Part shown: one piece after another, positions 11,868 through 20,780 of the stretch
How the letters are laid out: each line of letters opens with the position of its first letter
How positions within the stretch are numbered: position 1 is the stretch's first letter
Assembly (NCBI RefSeq): GCF_030499535.1
Contig: NZ_JASTLB010000001.1
Location: 1,674,001-1,738,000, forward strand
Source: Streptomyces sp. TG1A-8
GTDB lineage: Bacteria; Actinomycetota; Actinomycetes; Streptomycetales; Streptomycetaceae
DNA length: 64,000 nucleotides
Direction: 5' to 3'
Made by a program: the position numbers and the translations under genes
Notes under the pieces: model-generated
Database searches by the model: none
What the model was told of the DNA's origin: nothing
What the model saw: only the letters and a program-made list of their open reading frames with translations

Positions 11868-11896
11868 TTGATATTCGGTCACGTTGATATCCGGTC
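11868..11896 (+). repeat. Tandem 13-bp direct repeat upstream of cvnA
   Basis: TTGATATTCGGTC (11868-11880) and TTGATATCCGGTC (11884-11896) differ at one base and repeat every 16 bp. They lie just after a possible -10 (TACCCT, 11854-11859) and about 90 bp before cvnA, so they could be binding sites for a regulator of the conservon or of the divergent transporter gene. Confidence 0.6.
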
Positions 11897-11986
11897 GCAG
11901 CGGTGCGCAGGGCCCGCTTCGTGTCGTGACGTAGGCGGTTCGGGGGTGGCGACGCCCCCGGGCAAGACACCCACGAGGGAGGCCCG

Positions 11987-14644
11987 GTGTCCACGACCCA
12001 GGTGGACGCGCCCGCTCCGCACGCCCCGGCACCGGGCGCCCGACGGGACTTCGCCGACCGCTGGCCCTTCCGGCGCAAGCTGAACCTGCTCGTCGGCATC
12101 CCCCTCGCGGTCATCACCGTCCTGCTGTCGTACCTGATCAGCGACTTGGTGGAGCAGTCGAACAGTGCCCAGGCGGCGGCCCGGCTGGTGCGGGACAGCG
12201 CGCAGGTGGCGCGGCTGGTGGACCGTGTCGAGGCCGAGCACCAGCAGGCGATCCTGCTGTCCGCGCACTACGAGTCCGGTTCCGACAGGCCTTCCACGGC
12301 CGCCTACCGCGCGGCCCGGGAGGCGGTCGACTCCCAGGTGAGGGCGGTCCGCCGGACGTTCGGCGGGCGTCTCCCGGACCGCGAGGCACAGGCCCTGCGC
12401 CAGATCGAGGGCCTGTCGAGCCTGCGCACCTCGGTGGCGGAGGCGTACCTGCCGGCCGACAACATCGACCCGGCGTACGCCGACGCCGCCACCGGCCTGA
12501 TCGACGGGCTCGGCCTGGACCGCAACCCCGACCTCGCCACCACCTTCACCGGCAACCTGCTGGACTCGCTGCTGCGCGCGGACGCCGCCCACGGCGCCTT
12601 CGAGACCAACGTGTTCGCGGCGACCACCGGGGACACCAACGCGCTGATCGAGTTCACCAACGCGGTCGGCGCCCACGACCTCTACACCCACCAGGCCGAC
12701 CGCTTCACCCGCTTCGCCACCGAGGCGCAGGCCGAGCGGCTCGCCGGGATCGAGCACGCCCCGGCCCAGCGCAACATCGCCGCGTCGTACGCCGAGCTGC
12801 AGGTCGACCCCGGCAGGCTGGTGGCGGACGGCCCGCAGGCGATCCGGCGGACGGTCCAGGACGCGCTGGGCGACTACCCCGACTATCCCGCCCAGGCCGC
12901 CGCCCGACTGAAGATCACCACCGCGCTGATCGGGCAGATCGCCGACCGCGCCGACGACGCCTCCGACGCCGCCCGCCGGCACGCGGCGCTCCTGCTGGGC
13001 GGCGCGTTCCTGGGCTTCGCCCTGTGGATCGCGCTCGCGGTCCTGGTCCGCCGCTCGGTGATCCGGCCGGTGCAGGCCCTGACCGGAGCCGCGCGGGAGG
13101 TCGCCGAGGCGGCCGGCCGTGAGCTGGCGCGGGTGGCCGACGACGACACCGAGGACGACGGACCGCCCCGGCTGCGGGACGTGCCGGTCACGGCGCGCGA
13201 CGAGATCGGCGCCCTGGCCGAGGCGTTCAACCGGGTGCAGGCCAGTGCCGCCGCGCTGCTGGAGCGGCAGGTGCTCAGCCGGCGCAACACCGCCGAGATG
13301 TTCGGCAACGTCGGCCGCCGCGTCAGCAACCTGACGACGCGCCAGCTCGCGCTGATCGACGCGGTGGAGCGCGGCGAGACCGACCCGGCGCTGCTGGAAC
13401 GGCTGTACTCCATCGACCACATCGCCGTACGCCTGCGCCGCAACGCCGACAGCCTCATGCTGCTGGCCGGCATCCGGGAGGCGGTGCTGGACGGCGGGCC
13501 CGTGGCCCTGTCCAACGTCGTGCGGGCCGCGCTCGGGCAGATCGAGGGCTTCCGGCGGGTGCGGCTGTACGCCGCCTCGGACGCCGTGATCGAGCCGGAC
13601 GCCGTCGGCGACCTCACCCTGATGATCGCCGAACTGCTGGAGAACGCCGTGTCGTTCTCCCCGGAGGGCAGTCCCGTCGAGGTGACCGTCGGCTCCGGTG
13701 CCGGGGGCGCGCACGTGGTGGTCACCGACCACGGCCTGGGCATGAGCGCCGAGCGCCTCGCCGAGGAGAACGCCCGGCTGATCCGCCGCGAGCGCCTCGA
13801 CCTGGTGCCGACGAAGGTGCTGGGCCTGTTCGTGGTGGGCGCGCTGGCGCGGCGCTGGGAGATCGGGGTCGAGCTGACCCGTACCCCGGGCGGCGGTGTG
13901 ACGGCGGAGGTGACCCTCCCGTCCGCCCTGCTGCTGACGACGGGCCCGGCGGCGGACACGCCCGCGGTCCGGCCGGCGGACGCCGGGACGGCGCGCAGGG
14001 ACCCGGCGGACCCGGCCGCGGGGACCGGGCCGGCGGGCTCCGGCCCCTCCGGTCCGCTCCCGCGCCGGGAGCCGCACCGCCGGGAACCGGTACCGGCCGA
14101 CGGGCGGGACGCCGGCGCGTCGGCCGCAGGGCCCGGCTCGGGCGCCGCGCCCGCGCCCACCGCGGCCGGCGCACGCGCCGCGCTCCCGGCTCCGGCCGGC
14201 GCGCGGGGCGCCGACCCGGTGGCCGGCCCGTCCGGGCAGGACCGGGACCGTGCCGGGCAGGCCCCGTCCGTCCCGGCCTCCCGCGGCGGGACGGGTGCGG
14301 CCCCGGAAGGCTCCGGCACCGGCCGCCCCCTGCGCCGCCGGGTCCGGGGGGCCACACTGCGCACGGCCGCCGGCGCCGCCCGGGCCGTCCCGCAGGCGGT
14401 GCGCCCGCGGGACGCCGAGGCGGAGCGCGACGAGCTGGAGGAGTTCGAGGCGGCGGTGGAACGCGCCCGGCGCGACAGCGGCGCCGCCGCGCCACGGCCC
14501 CTCGAAGCCCCGCCGGCCCCCACGCCCCCCGGTCCCGCACCCACATCCGCACCCGCACCCGCACCCGCACCCACATCCGCACCCCGAGGGACGACGCCCC
14601 CCTCGCACGAGCAGAAGCACCTTCCGGAAGGAGTCGAGCAGTGA
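11987..14644 (+). CDS. cvnA: Conservon CvnA: membrane sensor kinase-like protein
   Basis: 885 residues, GTG start with GGGAGG 5 nt upstream. Order: short cytoplasmic tail, first transmembrane helix (LNLLVGIPLAVITVLLSYLI, about residues 32-51), an extracytoplasmic nitrate/nitrite-sensor-like helical domain, second helix (ALLLGGAFLGFALWIALAVL, about 332-351), a HAMP-like region, then a HATPase_c domain with LMIAELLENAVSFSPEGSPV (N box) and VVTDHGLGMS (G1). Beyond residue 650 it is a disordered Pro/Ala/Gly tail with a DEAERDELEEFEAAVERAR-like charged stretch. No clear phosphorylatable His box is visible, as is usual for CvnA. Conservons act as G-protein-coupled-receptor-like membrane complexes in Streptomyces. 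It overlaps cvnB by 4 nt (GTGA). Confidence 0.93.
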   Translation: MSTTQVDAPAPHAPAPGARRDFADRWPFRRKLNLLVGIPLAVITVLLSYLISDLVEQSNSAQAAARLVRDSAQVARLVDRVEAEHQQAILLSAHYESGSDRPSTAAYRAAREAVDSQVRAVRRTFGGRLPDREAQALRQIEGLSSLRTSVAEAYLPADNIDPAYADAATGLIDGLGLDRNPDLATTFTGNLLDSLLRADAAHGAFETNVFAATTGDTNALIEFTNAVGAHDLYTHQADRFTRFATEAQAERLAGIEHAPAQRNIAASYAELQVDPGRLVADGPQAIRRTVQDALGDYPDYPAQAAARLKITTALIGQIADRADDASDAARRHAALLLGGAFLGFALWIALAVLVRRSVIRPVQALTGAAREVAEAAGRELARVADDDTEDDGPPRLRDVPVTARDEIGALAEAFNRVQASAAALLERQVLSRRNTAEMFGNVGRRVSNLTTRQLALIDAVERGETDPALLERLYSIDHIAVRLRRNADSLMLLAGIREAVLDGGPVALSNVVRAALGQIEGFRRVRLYAASDAVIEPDAVGDLTLMIAELLENAVSFSPEGSPVEVTVGSGAGGAHVVVTDHGLGMSAERLAEENARLIRRERLDLVPTKVLGLFVVGALARRWEIGVELTRTPGGGVTAEVTLPSALLLTTGPAADTPAVRPADAGTARRDPADPAAGTGPAGSGPSGPLPRREPHRREPVPADGRDAGASAAGPGSGAAPAPTAAGARAALPAPAGARGADPVAGPSGQDRDRAGQAPSVPASRGGTGAAPEGSGTGRPLRRRVRGATLRTAAGAARAVPQAVRPRDAEAERDELEEFEAAVERARRDSGAAAPRPLEAPPAPTPPGPAPTSAPAPAPAPTSAPRGTTPPSHEQKHLPEGVEQ
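14534..14584 (+). repeat. Hexameric CCCGCA-type repeat in the 3' end of cvnA
   Basis: A run of ACCCGC hexamers contains a 21-bp unit (14534-14554) repeated 30 bp later (14564-14584). It encodes an Ala-Pro-rich stretch with two PTSAP units in the disordered tail. It is in frame and probably variable in length. Confidence 0.7.
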
Positions 14645-15096
14645 GTACCCCGACCGGCGGCACCCCGCCGACCGACCTGCAGGCAGCCGCGGCCGACTTC
14701 ACCTGGCTGCTGAACCGTTTCGCGACCGGGACCGCCGGTGTCGTCGACGCGATCGCCGTCTCCTCCGACGGCCTGCTGATCGCCGTGTCGGAGCTGCGCG
14801 AGCGCGCCCACTCCGAGCGGCTCGCGGCGATCGTCTCGGGCATCACCAGCCTGGCCGCCGGCGCCTCCGGCAACTACGGTCTGGGCGGCCTGAACAAGGT
14901 CATCATCGACCTGGAGGGCGGTCACGTGATCGTCTCCGCGATCGGCAGCGGCGCCGTCCTCGGCGTGGTCGCCGACAAGGACGCCAAACTCGGCAACATC
15001 GCCTACGAGATGACGCTGTTCGCCAACCGGGCCGGTGCCGCGCTCAGTCCGCAGCTCGTCCTCGAACTGAAGAACAGCGTCGGCGCCACGCGCTGA
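14641..15096 (+). CDS. cvnB: Conservon CvnB: roadblock/LC7 domain protein
   Basis: 151 residues. The roadblock/LC7 fold shows in DFTWLLNRFATGTAGVVDAI, AVSSDGLLIAVS, LAAIVSGITSLAAGAS and NKVIIDLEGGHVIVSAI. In conservons CvnB binds the CvnD GTPase and, with CvnA and CvnC, forms a membrane-associated complex; roadblock proteins commonly regulate Ras-like GTPases. The GTG start at 14641 overlaps the cvnA stop, implying translational coupling. Confidence 0.94.
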   Translation: MSTPTGGTPPTDLQAAAADFTWLLNRFATGTAGVVDAIAVSSDGLLIAVSELRERAHSERLAAIVSGITSLAAGASGNYGLGGLNKVIIDLEGGHVIVSAIGSGAVLGVVADKDAKLGNIAYEMTLFANRAGAALSPQLVLELKNSVGATR

Positions 15097-15134
15097 CCGG
15101 TGCGGCCGGCCACGGAGAGGAGGAGCAGGCAGTC

Positions 15135-15551
15135 ATGGCGGACGGCACCCCGCCCCCGGGCAGCGACCCGGTCGGCCCCGCCCCCGCCGTACGGCCGTTC
15201 CTGGTCACCGCGGGCCGGGTGGCGGACGCCTCCTCCGGCCGGGCGATGCCGGTGGAGACGCAGGTGGTGGCCACCGTCGCCGGCCTGGAGGCGCTCGGCG
15301 CACTCTCGTTCGAAAGCCGCGACATCGTTGCCGCCTGCCGGCTGCCGCAGTCGCTCGCGGAGGTCGCGGCCCGGCTGCGCCTGCACCTCAACGTGGTCCG
15401 CGTGCTCGCCGAGGACCTGCGTGACGCGGGGCGGCTGGCGGTGTACGTGCCCGACGCCGCCTCCACCCACGACGCCTCCGTCCTGCGCAGGGTTATCGAT
15501 GGCCTGCGGGCCGTCCCCGACTCCCGAGGGGTACTGAGTGACACCGACTGA
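15135..15551 (+). CDS. cvnC: Conservon CvnC: DUF742 winged-helix-like protein
   Basis: 138 residues with the DUF742 signature: VRPFLVTAGRV near the N-terminus, METQVVATV-like VETQVVATVAGLEAL, then ESRDIVAACRLPQSLAEVAARLRLHLNVVRVL forming a helical DNA-binding-like core. DUF742 is the third standard member of conservon operons. ATG 15135 has a purine-rich GAGGAGGAG stretch upstream. Its 3' end overlaps cvnD by 14 nt. Confidence 0.93.
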   Translation: MADGTPPPGSDPVGPAPAVRPFLVTAGRVADASSGRAMPVETQVVATVAGLEALGALSFESRDIVAACRLPQSLAEVAARLRLHLNVVRVLAEDLRDAGRLAVYVPDAASTHDASVLRRVIDGLRAVPDSRGVLSDTD

Positions 15552-16137
15552 ACCGCTCCTTCGGAGCACGGCCGCGCACACCGCCGTCCGGCCGCCGCTG
15601 CCGGTGAAGATGGTGATCGCGGGCGGCTTCGGCGTGGGCAAGACCACCGCCGTCGGCGCGATCTCGGAGATCGAGCCGCTGACCACGGAGGCGTCGATCA
15701 CCGAGGTCGCGGCGGGGGTGGACGACCTCACGCACACGCCGCGCAAGACCACCACCACGGTGGCCATGGACTTCGGCTGCGTCACCATCGACCCGACGCT
15801 GAAGCTGTACCTGTTCGGCACTCCCGGGCAGGAGCGGTTCGGGTTCATGTGGGACGACATCGTGGAGGGCGCGGTCGGCGGGCTGGTCGTCGTCGACACC
15901 CGCCGCCTGGACGACTGCTACGCGGCCGTGGACTACTTCGAGCACAAGGGTGTCCCGTTCGCGGTGGCGGTCAACGCCTTCGACGGGGAGGTGGAGCACT
16001 CGCTGGACGAGGTCCGCTGGGCGCTGGACGTCTCCGACGGCGTCCCGGTCGTGGTGTTCGACGCCCGAGAGCGCGGCTCGGTGCGGGACGCGCTGCTCGT
16101 CGTGCTGGAGCTGGCGCTGGCCCGCACCGGGACGTAG
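15538..16137 (+). CDS. cvnD: Conservon CvnD: Ras/MglA-like small GTPase
   Basis: 199 residues. GTPase motifs: P-loop GGFGVGKTT (G1), a TTTVAMDFG segment (switch I/G2 region), LFGTPGQERF (G3, DxPGQ-like with GTPGQ) and VAVNAFDG (NKxD-like G4, where Asn-Ala-Phe-Asp replaces the consensus). The GTG start at 15538 lies inside cvnC. It is the GTP-binding output component of the conservon. Its stop is 8 nt from the convergent permease stop, leaving no room for a separate terminator. Confidence 0.94.
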   Translation: MTPTEPLLRSTAAHTAVRPPLPVKMVIAGGFGVGKTTAVGAISEIEPLTTEASITEVAAGVDDLTHTPRKTTTTVAMDFGCVTIDPTLKLYLFGTPGQERFGFMWDDIVEGAVGGLVVVDTRRLDDCYAAVDYFEHKGVPFAVAVNAFDGEVEHSLDEVRWALDVSDGVPVVVFDARERGSVRDALLVVLELALARTGT

Positions 16138-16145
16138 CCGGCGGG

Positions 16146-16814
16146 TCAGTTGCTCCTGCGCACCCCCGGCGACACCGCGAGCCGGCCGATCAGCCAGAAC
16201 AGCGCGAGGGTCGTGAGCGCCATCCCGGCGACCAGGGTGGCGCCGCCGACGACCTTCTCGTAGTCCTTCTGGTAGAGGCCGTCGATGATGTACCGGCCGA
16301 GGCCGCCGAGGCTGATGTAGGCGGCGATGGTGGCGGTGGAGACGATCTGGATGGTGGCCGTGAGCAGGCCGGTGAGGATCAGCGGGAGCGCGACCGGGAG
16401 TTCCACCTGGAACAGCACCCGGGATTCGGACATGCCCATGCCCCGCGCGGCGTCGACCGGGGAGGGGTCGACCGAGCGGACCGCCTCGTAGGTGGTGACC
16501 AGGATCGGCGGGACGGCCAGCGCCACCAGCGGGATCATCACCGGCAGCAGGCCGAACCCGATCCAGATGAACAGCAGCACCAGCAGGCCGAAGCTGGGCA
16601 GCGCCCGGCCCGTGGTGGCGACCAGCGCGAGGACGTTGCCGCCGCGCCCGGTGTGGCCGGTGACCAGGCCGACGGGCAGTGCGATCACGGCGGCGATCGC
16701 CAGGGCCTGCAGGGTGTACCGGACGTGCTCGGCGACCCGGGTGGGGATGCCGTCGTAGCCGTGCCAGTGGGCGCCGTCGCTCAGGAAGGCGTGGACGAAG
16801 TGCAGTACGTTCAC
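16146..16814 (-). CDS. Glycine betaine/choline-type ABC transporter permease (second)
   Basis: 222 residues, GTG start overlapping the stop of the upstream permease by 4 nt. It has about five membrane segments and the binding-protein-dependent permease loop near MSESRVLFQVELPVALPLIL, the EAA-type motif that contacts the ATPase. Typical OpuC family stretches are ALPSFGLLVLLF and ISLGGLGRYIIDGLYQKD. It should pair with the 217-residue permease as a heterodimeric channel importing an osmoprotectant. Confidence 0.9.
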   Translation of the reverse strand: MNVLHFVHAFLSDGAHWHGYDGIPTRVAEHVRYTLQALAIAAVIALPVGLVTGHTGRGGNVLALVATTGRALPSFGLLVLLFIWIGFGLLPVMIPLVALAVPPILVTTYEAVRSVDPSPVDAARGMGMSESRVLFQVELPVALPLILTGLLTATIQIVSTATIAAYISLGGLGRYIIDGLYQKDYEKVVGGATLVAGMALTTLALFWLIGRLAVSPGVRRSN

Positions 16815-17464
16815 CGGGCGGCGCCCTTCCTCGGCATCCAGGGGGTCAGCAGCAGCCGGACGAGGATCAGCACGGCGTCGGCGAGGACGGCCAGCGCCGC
16901 GATGGTCAGCACCGAGGTCACGGCGAGTTCGGGGCGGTGGTAGATGCTGGCGTCGTTGAGCAGGTTGCCCAGGGCGCCCTGGTTGCCGATGAGCATGCCG
17001 ACGCTGACGAGGGAGATGCTCGACACGGTGGCCACCCGCAGTCCCGCGATGATCGCCGGTACGGCGATGGGGAGCTGGACCTGGAAGTAACGCCGCACGG
17101 GCCCCAGGCCCATGGCGGTGGCGGCGGCCAGGGTCTCCGGCGGCACCGAGCGGACGCCGTCCACGATCGCCGGCACCAGCACCACCAGGCTGTAGAGGGC
17201 GAGCGGGATCATCACCGTGGTCTCGGTCTGGCCGGTGTAGTCGATGAGCACCACGAAGAAGGCCAGCGACGGGATGGCGTACAGCACGGTGGTGACGCCG
17301 AGGACGGGCGGGTACAGCCAGCGGAAGCGCACGCACAGCTGGGCCAGGGGCAGCGAGACGAGCAGCCCGGCCAGCACCGGCAGCAGGGCCTCGCGCAGGT
17401 GCAGGCCGATCAGTCCGGCGTAACTGTGCTGGAGGTCGCTGGGGATGTCGAAGAAGCCGCTCAC
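16811..17464 (-). CDS. Glycine betaine/choline-type ABC transporter permease (first)
   Basis: 217 residues, GTG start 17464. Membrane segments alternate with the conserved loop LAAATAMGLGPVRRYFQVQLPIAVPAIIAGL, which carries the EAA-like motif. AIPSLAFFVVLIDYTG and SVGMLIGNQGALGNLL are typical of OpuCB/OpuCD proteins. It overlaps the ATPase gene upstream and the second permease downstream by 4 nt each, so the three genes are translationally coupled. Confidence 0.9.
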   Translation of the reverse strand: MSGFFDIPSDLQHSYAGLIGLHLREALLPVLAGLLVSLPLAQLCVRFRWLYPPVLGVTTVLYAIPSLAFFVVLIDYTGQTETTVMIPLALYSLVVLVPAIVDGVRSVPPETLAAATAMGLGPVRRYFQVQLPIAVPAIIAGLRVATVSSISLVSVGMLIGNQGALGNLLNDASIYHRPELAVTSVLTIAALAVLADAVLILVRLLLTPWMPRKGAAR

Positions 17465-18600
17465 CGCACGGCCTTCGCGTCGGCACGGTCCGCCACCCGG
17501 CCGTGGGCGGCGCGGATCGCCTCCCCGATGGTCTGCTGGGAGACGACGCCGAGGGCGCGTCCCCCGCCGTCCACCGCGACCGCCCACCCGGTCGGCGAGA
17601 GCACGGCCCCGTCGAGCGCGGCGCGCAGCGAGTCGGTGCCGGGCACGAACGGCCGCCCGTAAGGCAGCAGCCGCCCGGGGTCGATCGCGCCGGCGGTGAG
17701 GTCGTCCGGCGCGCCCCAGCCGAGCGGCCTGCCGTCGGGACCGGTCACGAGGAGGTAGGGGGCGGCCGCGGCCGCGGACCGCTCGGCGAGCTGCGCCGCG
17801 CCCGCGTCGATCGCGACGACGGGCGCGCTGAGCAGCCGCAGTTCCCCGGACGGGAAGAAGGACAGCCGGCGGATGCCCCGGTCGGCGCCGAGGAAGTCCT
17901 CCACGAAGGCGTCGGCGGGCGCGCTGAGCAGTTCGGCGGGCGGGGCGAACTGGGCCAGCCGGCCGCCGGTGCGCAGCACGGCGACCATCGTGCCGATCTT
18001 GATCGCCTCGTCGATGTCGTGGGTGACGAAGACGATGGTCTTGCCCAGTTCGTCCTGCAGGCGCAGGAGTTCGTCCTGCAGGCCCTTGCGCACGACGGGG
18101 TCGACGGCGGAGAAGGGCTCGTCCATCAGCAGCACCGGCGGATCGGCGGCGAGCGCCCGGGCCACGCCGACGCGCTGCTGCTGGCCCCCGGAGAGCTGGT
18201 ACGGGTACCGCGTGGCCAGCGCGGTGTCCAGCCCGACCCGTTCCATCAGTTCCGCGGCGCGCGCCCGCGCCTTCTGCCTGCTCCAGCCCAGCAGGCGGGG
18301 CACGGTGGCGATGTTGTCGACGATGGTGCGGTGCTGGAAGAGCCCGGCGTTCTGGATGACGTACCCCATCGACCGACGCAGGGTGTTGACCGGCTGCTGC
18401 CGGACGTCCTTGCCGTCGAGGAGGATGCTGCCCTCGGTGGGCTCCACCATCCGGTTGATCATCCGCAGTGTGGTCGTCTTGCCGCAGCCCGAGGGGCCGA
18501 CGAGGACGGTGATCGAGCGGTCCGGTACCTCCAAGGACAGCCGGTCGACCGCGACCGTGCCGTCCGGGTACCGCTTCGTGACTGAATCTATCCGTATCAA
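17461..18600 (-). CDS. Glycine betaine/choline-type ABC transporter ATPase with C-terminal CBS-like region
   Basis: 379 residues. Walker A GPSGCGKTT, Q-loop region QNAGLFQHRTIVDNI, signature LSGGQQQRVGVARAL, Walker B VLLMDEPFSAVDP and switch His in FVTHDIDEAI are all present. After about residue 240 comes a region resembling a degenerate CBS pair (SLRAALDGAVLSPTGWAVAVDGGGRALGVV), which in OpuA-type systems senses ionic strength. I propose TTG at 18600, the first codon before IRIDSVTKRY; GGAGGG lies about 11-12 nt upstream, slightly far. No plausible ATG or GTG is nearby, so the start is uncertain by a few codons. It leads the operon ATPase-permease-permease. Confidence 0.9.
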   Translation of the reverse strand: MIRIDSVTKRYPDGTVAVDRLSLEVPDRSITVLVGPSGCGKTTTLRMINRMVEPTEGSILLDGKDVRQQPVNTLRRSMGYVIQNAGLFQHRTIVDNIATVPRLLGWSRQKARARAAELMERVGLDTALATRYPYQLSGGQQQRVGVARALAADPPVLLMDEPFSAVDPVVRKGLQDELLRLQDELGKTIVFVTHDIDEAIKIGTMVAVLRTGGRLAQFAPPAELLSAPADAFVEDFLGADRGIRRLSFFPSGELRLLSAPVVAIDAGAAQLAERSAAAAAPYLLVTGPDGRPLGWGAPDDLTAGAIDPGRLLPYGRPFVPGTDSLRAALDGAVLSPTGWAVAVDGGGRALGVVSQQTIGEAIRAAHGRVADRADAKAVR

Positions 18601-18858
18601 AACGCCGAATACCCTCCGGGTCTGGCAGATTTCTGCCCTCTTTCGGCCACGGTCTTCGATGCGCAGGCCGCTGCGGGGAGAGTCTAGACCGCGAGTGTCC
18701 CGGCGCTCCGGCGGCCACGGCGGGCGCCGTGTCCGCACGGGGCACCGGTGACCGGCGCGCCGCCCCCGTACGGGGCCGGGAGGGCGGCCGGACGAGCCCG
18801 CCGGGTGCGCGGCGGCCGGGCCCCGCACCGGCCGGGCCCGGCCGCGCGCCGTGCTCGC

Positions 18859-19266
18859 TCAGCCCCCGTCGGTGGCCAGCCGCAGCGAGACGGAGTTGAT
18901 GCAGTACCGCTGGTCGGTCGGGGTCGGATAGCCCTCGCCCGCGAAGACGTGGCCCAGGTGGGAACCGCAGCGGGCGCAGCGGACCTCGGTGCGGACCATG
19001 CCGTGGGAGCGGTCCTCGACCAGTTCCACCGCGTCGGTGTCCTTCGGGTCGTAGAAACTCGGCCAGCCGCAGTGCGACTCGAACTTGGTGCCGGAGGTGA
19101 ACAGCTCGGCACCGCAGGCCCGGCAGGAGTAGACGCCCTCGGCCCTGGTGTCCGTGTACTCGCCGGTGAAGGCCGGCTCGGTGGCCCCCTGGCGCAGTAC
19201 GGCGTACTCCGTCGGGGTCAGCTCCGCCCGCCACTGCTCGTCCGGCTTCTCCACGTCGTACGACAT
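18859..19266 (-). CDS. msrB: Peptide-methionine (R)-S-oxide reductase MsrB
   Basis: 135 residues. It repairs methionine-R-sulfoxide in oxidised proteins using thioredoxin. Zinc ligands are the CxxC pairs Cys48/Cys51 (CRAC) and Cys97/Cys100 (CARC). The catalytic Cys122 is in RYCINSVSL, and Cys66 in SHCGWPSF is a candidate resolving residue. Other family stretches are GHVFAGEGYPTPTDQRYC and WRAELTPTEYAVLR. ATG 19266 follows the murC stop by 25 nt with GAGG just upstream, so it is probably in the murC operon. Confidence 0.97.
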   Translation of the reverse strand: MSYDVEKPDEQWRAELTPTEYAVLRQGATEPAFTGEYTDTRAEGVYSCRACGAELFTSGTKFESHCGWPSFYDPKDTDAVELVEDRSHGMVRTEVRCARCGSHLGHVFAGEGYPTPTDQRYCINSVSLRLATDGG

Positions 19267-19291
19267 CGAGCCTCAGCCCCTTCCGTGCTGC

Positions 19292-20683
19292 CTACCGCCG
19301 TGCGAGGCGGTCCAGGATCCGCGGGCCCAGGTCGGTCACGTCACCTGCGCCCATGGTGAGAACGAGATCACCGGGCTTCGCCATTCCCGCGACCAGCTCG
19401 GGGATCTCCGTCCCGTCGGGCACGGCGGTGACGTCGGCGCCCGCCGCGCGCGCGGCCTCGACGATCAGCTCGCTGGTCACGCCGGGGATCGGGTCCTCGC
19501 GGGCCGGGTAGACGTCCAGGACGGCGGAGGCGTCCGCGAGGGCCAGCGCCCGGCCCATCTCCTCGCCCAGCTCCTGGGTGCGGGAGAACAGGTGCGGCTG
19601 GAAGACGACGAGGATGCGCGCGTCACCGGCGGCCCCCCGCATGGCCTCCAGGTCGGCGGTCATCTCCGTGGGGTGGTGGGCGTAGGAGTCGATCACCTGG
19701 ACGCCGGCCGCCTCGCCCTTGAGCTGCAGGCGCCGCTTGACCCCGGTGTACGCGGCGAGCGCGGGCGCCAGCTCGCCGGCCGGGATGCCGAGGGCGGCGC
19801 CGGCGGTGAGCGCGGCGACGGCGTTGAGGGCGTAGTGCCGGCCGGGTACGGAGACCGTGAAGGTCAGCTCCTGTCCGTCCAGCCGGGCGGTGACCCGGCT
19901 GCGCAGCCCCTGCGGCACGATCGACAGGACCCGGACGTCGGCGTCCTCGGCCTCGCCGTACGTCACCGTCCGCACCGATCCGGCCAGCCGCCGGGTCAGC
20001 TCGCGGGCGCCCTCGTGGTCGGCGGAGACCACCAGCGTGCCGCCGGGCACGATCCGGCCGGCGAAGGTCTCGAAGGACGCGTGGATCTCGTCCATCGAGG
20101 CGTAGTTGGCGTGGTGGTCCAGCTCGACGTTGAGGACGATGGCGACCTCGGGCGCGTACTTGTGGAAGCTGCGGTCCGACTCGTCCGCCTCGGCGACGAA
20201 GAGGTCGCCCTCGCCGTGCAGCGCGTTCGAGCCGGGCGCGTCCAGGTCGCCGCCGATGGCGTACGACGGCCGCAGCCCCAGCTCGGTGAGGGAGACCGCC
20301 AGCATGGAGGTGGTGGTGGTCTTGCCGTGGGTGCCGGCCACCGCGACGGGCCGCGCCCCCTCCATCAGCGCGGCCAGCGCGTCGGCCCGGTGCACCACGG
20401 GGATGCCCAGCCCGGCGGCGCGGACCAGCTCCGGGTTGTCCTCGCGGATCGCCGACGACACGACGACGCAGCTGGCGTCGTCGGCGAGGTGCGCGGCGGC
20501 GTGCCCGACGTGCACGGTGACGCCCAGCGCCCGCAGCGCCCCGACGGTCGCCGACTCCTTGGCGTCGCTGCCGGTGACCTGGGCCCCGCGCTGCGCGAGG
20601 ATCTTCGCGATCCCCGACATCCCGGCGCCGCCGATGCCGATGAAGTGCGGTCGGTCCATGGCGGCAGGAAGTCCGGGTGCCAT
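19292..20683 (-). CDS. murC: UDP-N-acetylmuramate-L-alanine ligase MurC
   Basis: 463 residues, the normal length. It adds L-alanine to UDP-MurNAc, the first peptide step of peptidoglycan synthesis in the cytoplasm, using ATP. It begins HFIGIGGAGMSGIAKIL (UDP-sugar binding Rossmann domain). The Mur ligase ATP loop is VAGTHGKTTTTSML, then VAEADESDRSF, LNVELDHHANY and DSYAHHPTEM, all MurC hallmarks. ATG 20683 has GGGGAGAAA upstream. It sits apart from the dcw cluster, which is common for murC in streptomycetes. Confidence 0.98.
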   Translation of the reverse strand: MAPGLPAAMDRPHFIGIGGAGMSGIAKILAQRGAQVTGSDAKESATVGALRALGVTVHVGHAAAHLADDASCVVVSSAIREDNPELVRAAGLGIPVVHRADALAALMEGARPVAVAGTHGKTTTTSMLAVSLTELGLRPSYAIGGDLDAPGSNALHGEGDLFVAEADESDRSFHKYAPEVAIVLNVELDHHANYASMDEIHASFETFAGRIVPGGTLVVSADHEGARELTRRLAGSVRTVTYGEAEDADVRVLSIVPQGLRSRVTARLDGQELTFTVSVPGRHYALNAVAALTAGAALGIPAGELAPALAAYTGVKRRLQLKGEAAGVQVIDSYAHHPTEMTADLEAMRGAAGDARILVVFQPHLFSRTQELGEEMGRALALADASAVLDVYPAREDPIPGVTSELIVEAARAAGADVTAVPDGTEIPELVAGMAKPGDLVLTMGAGDVTDLGPRILDRLARR

Positions 20684-20780
20684 GCGCTTTTCTCCCCAAG
20701 ATCCGGTACGAGGCTGAGCAGCCCTAGCCTATGCGCTGGAGCGCCGGGTGCCGCGCGGGGGACGCACCGCTCCCCGGTCC

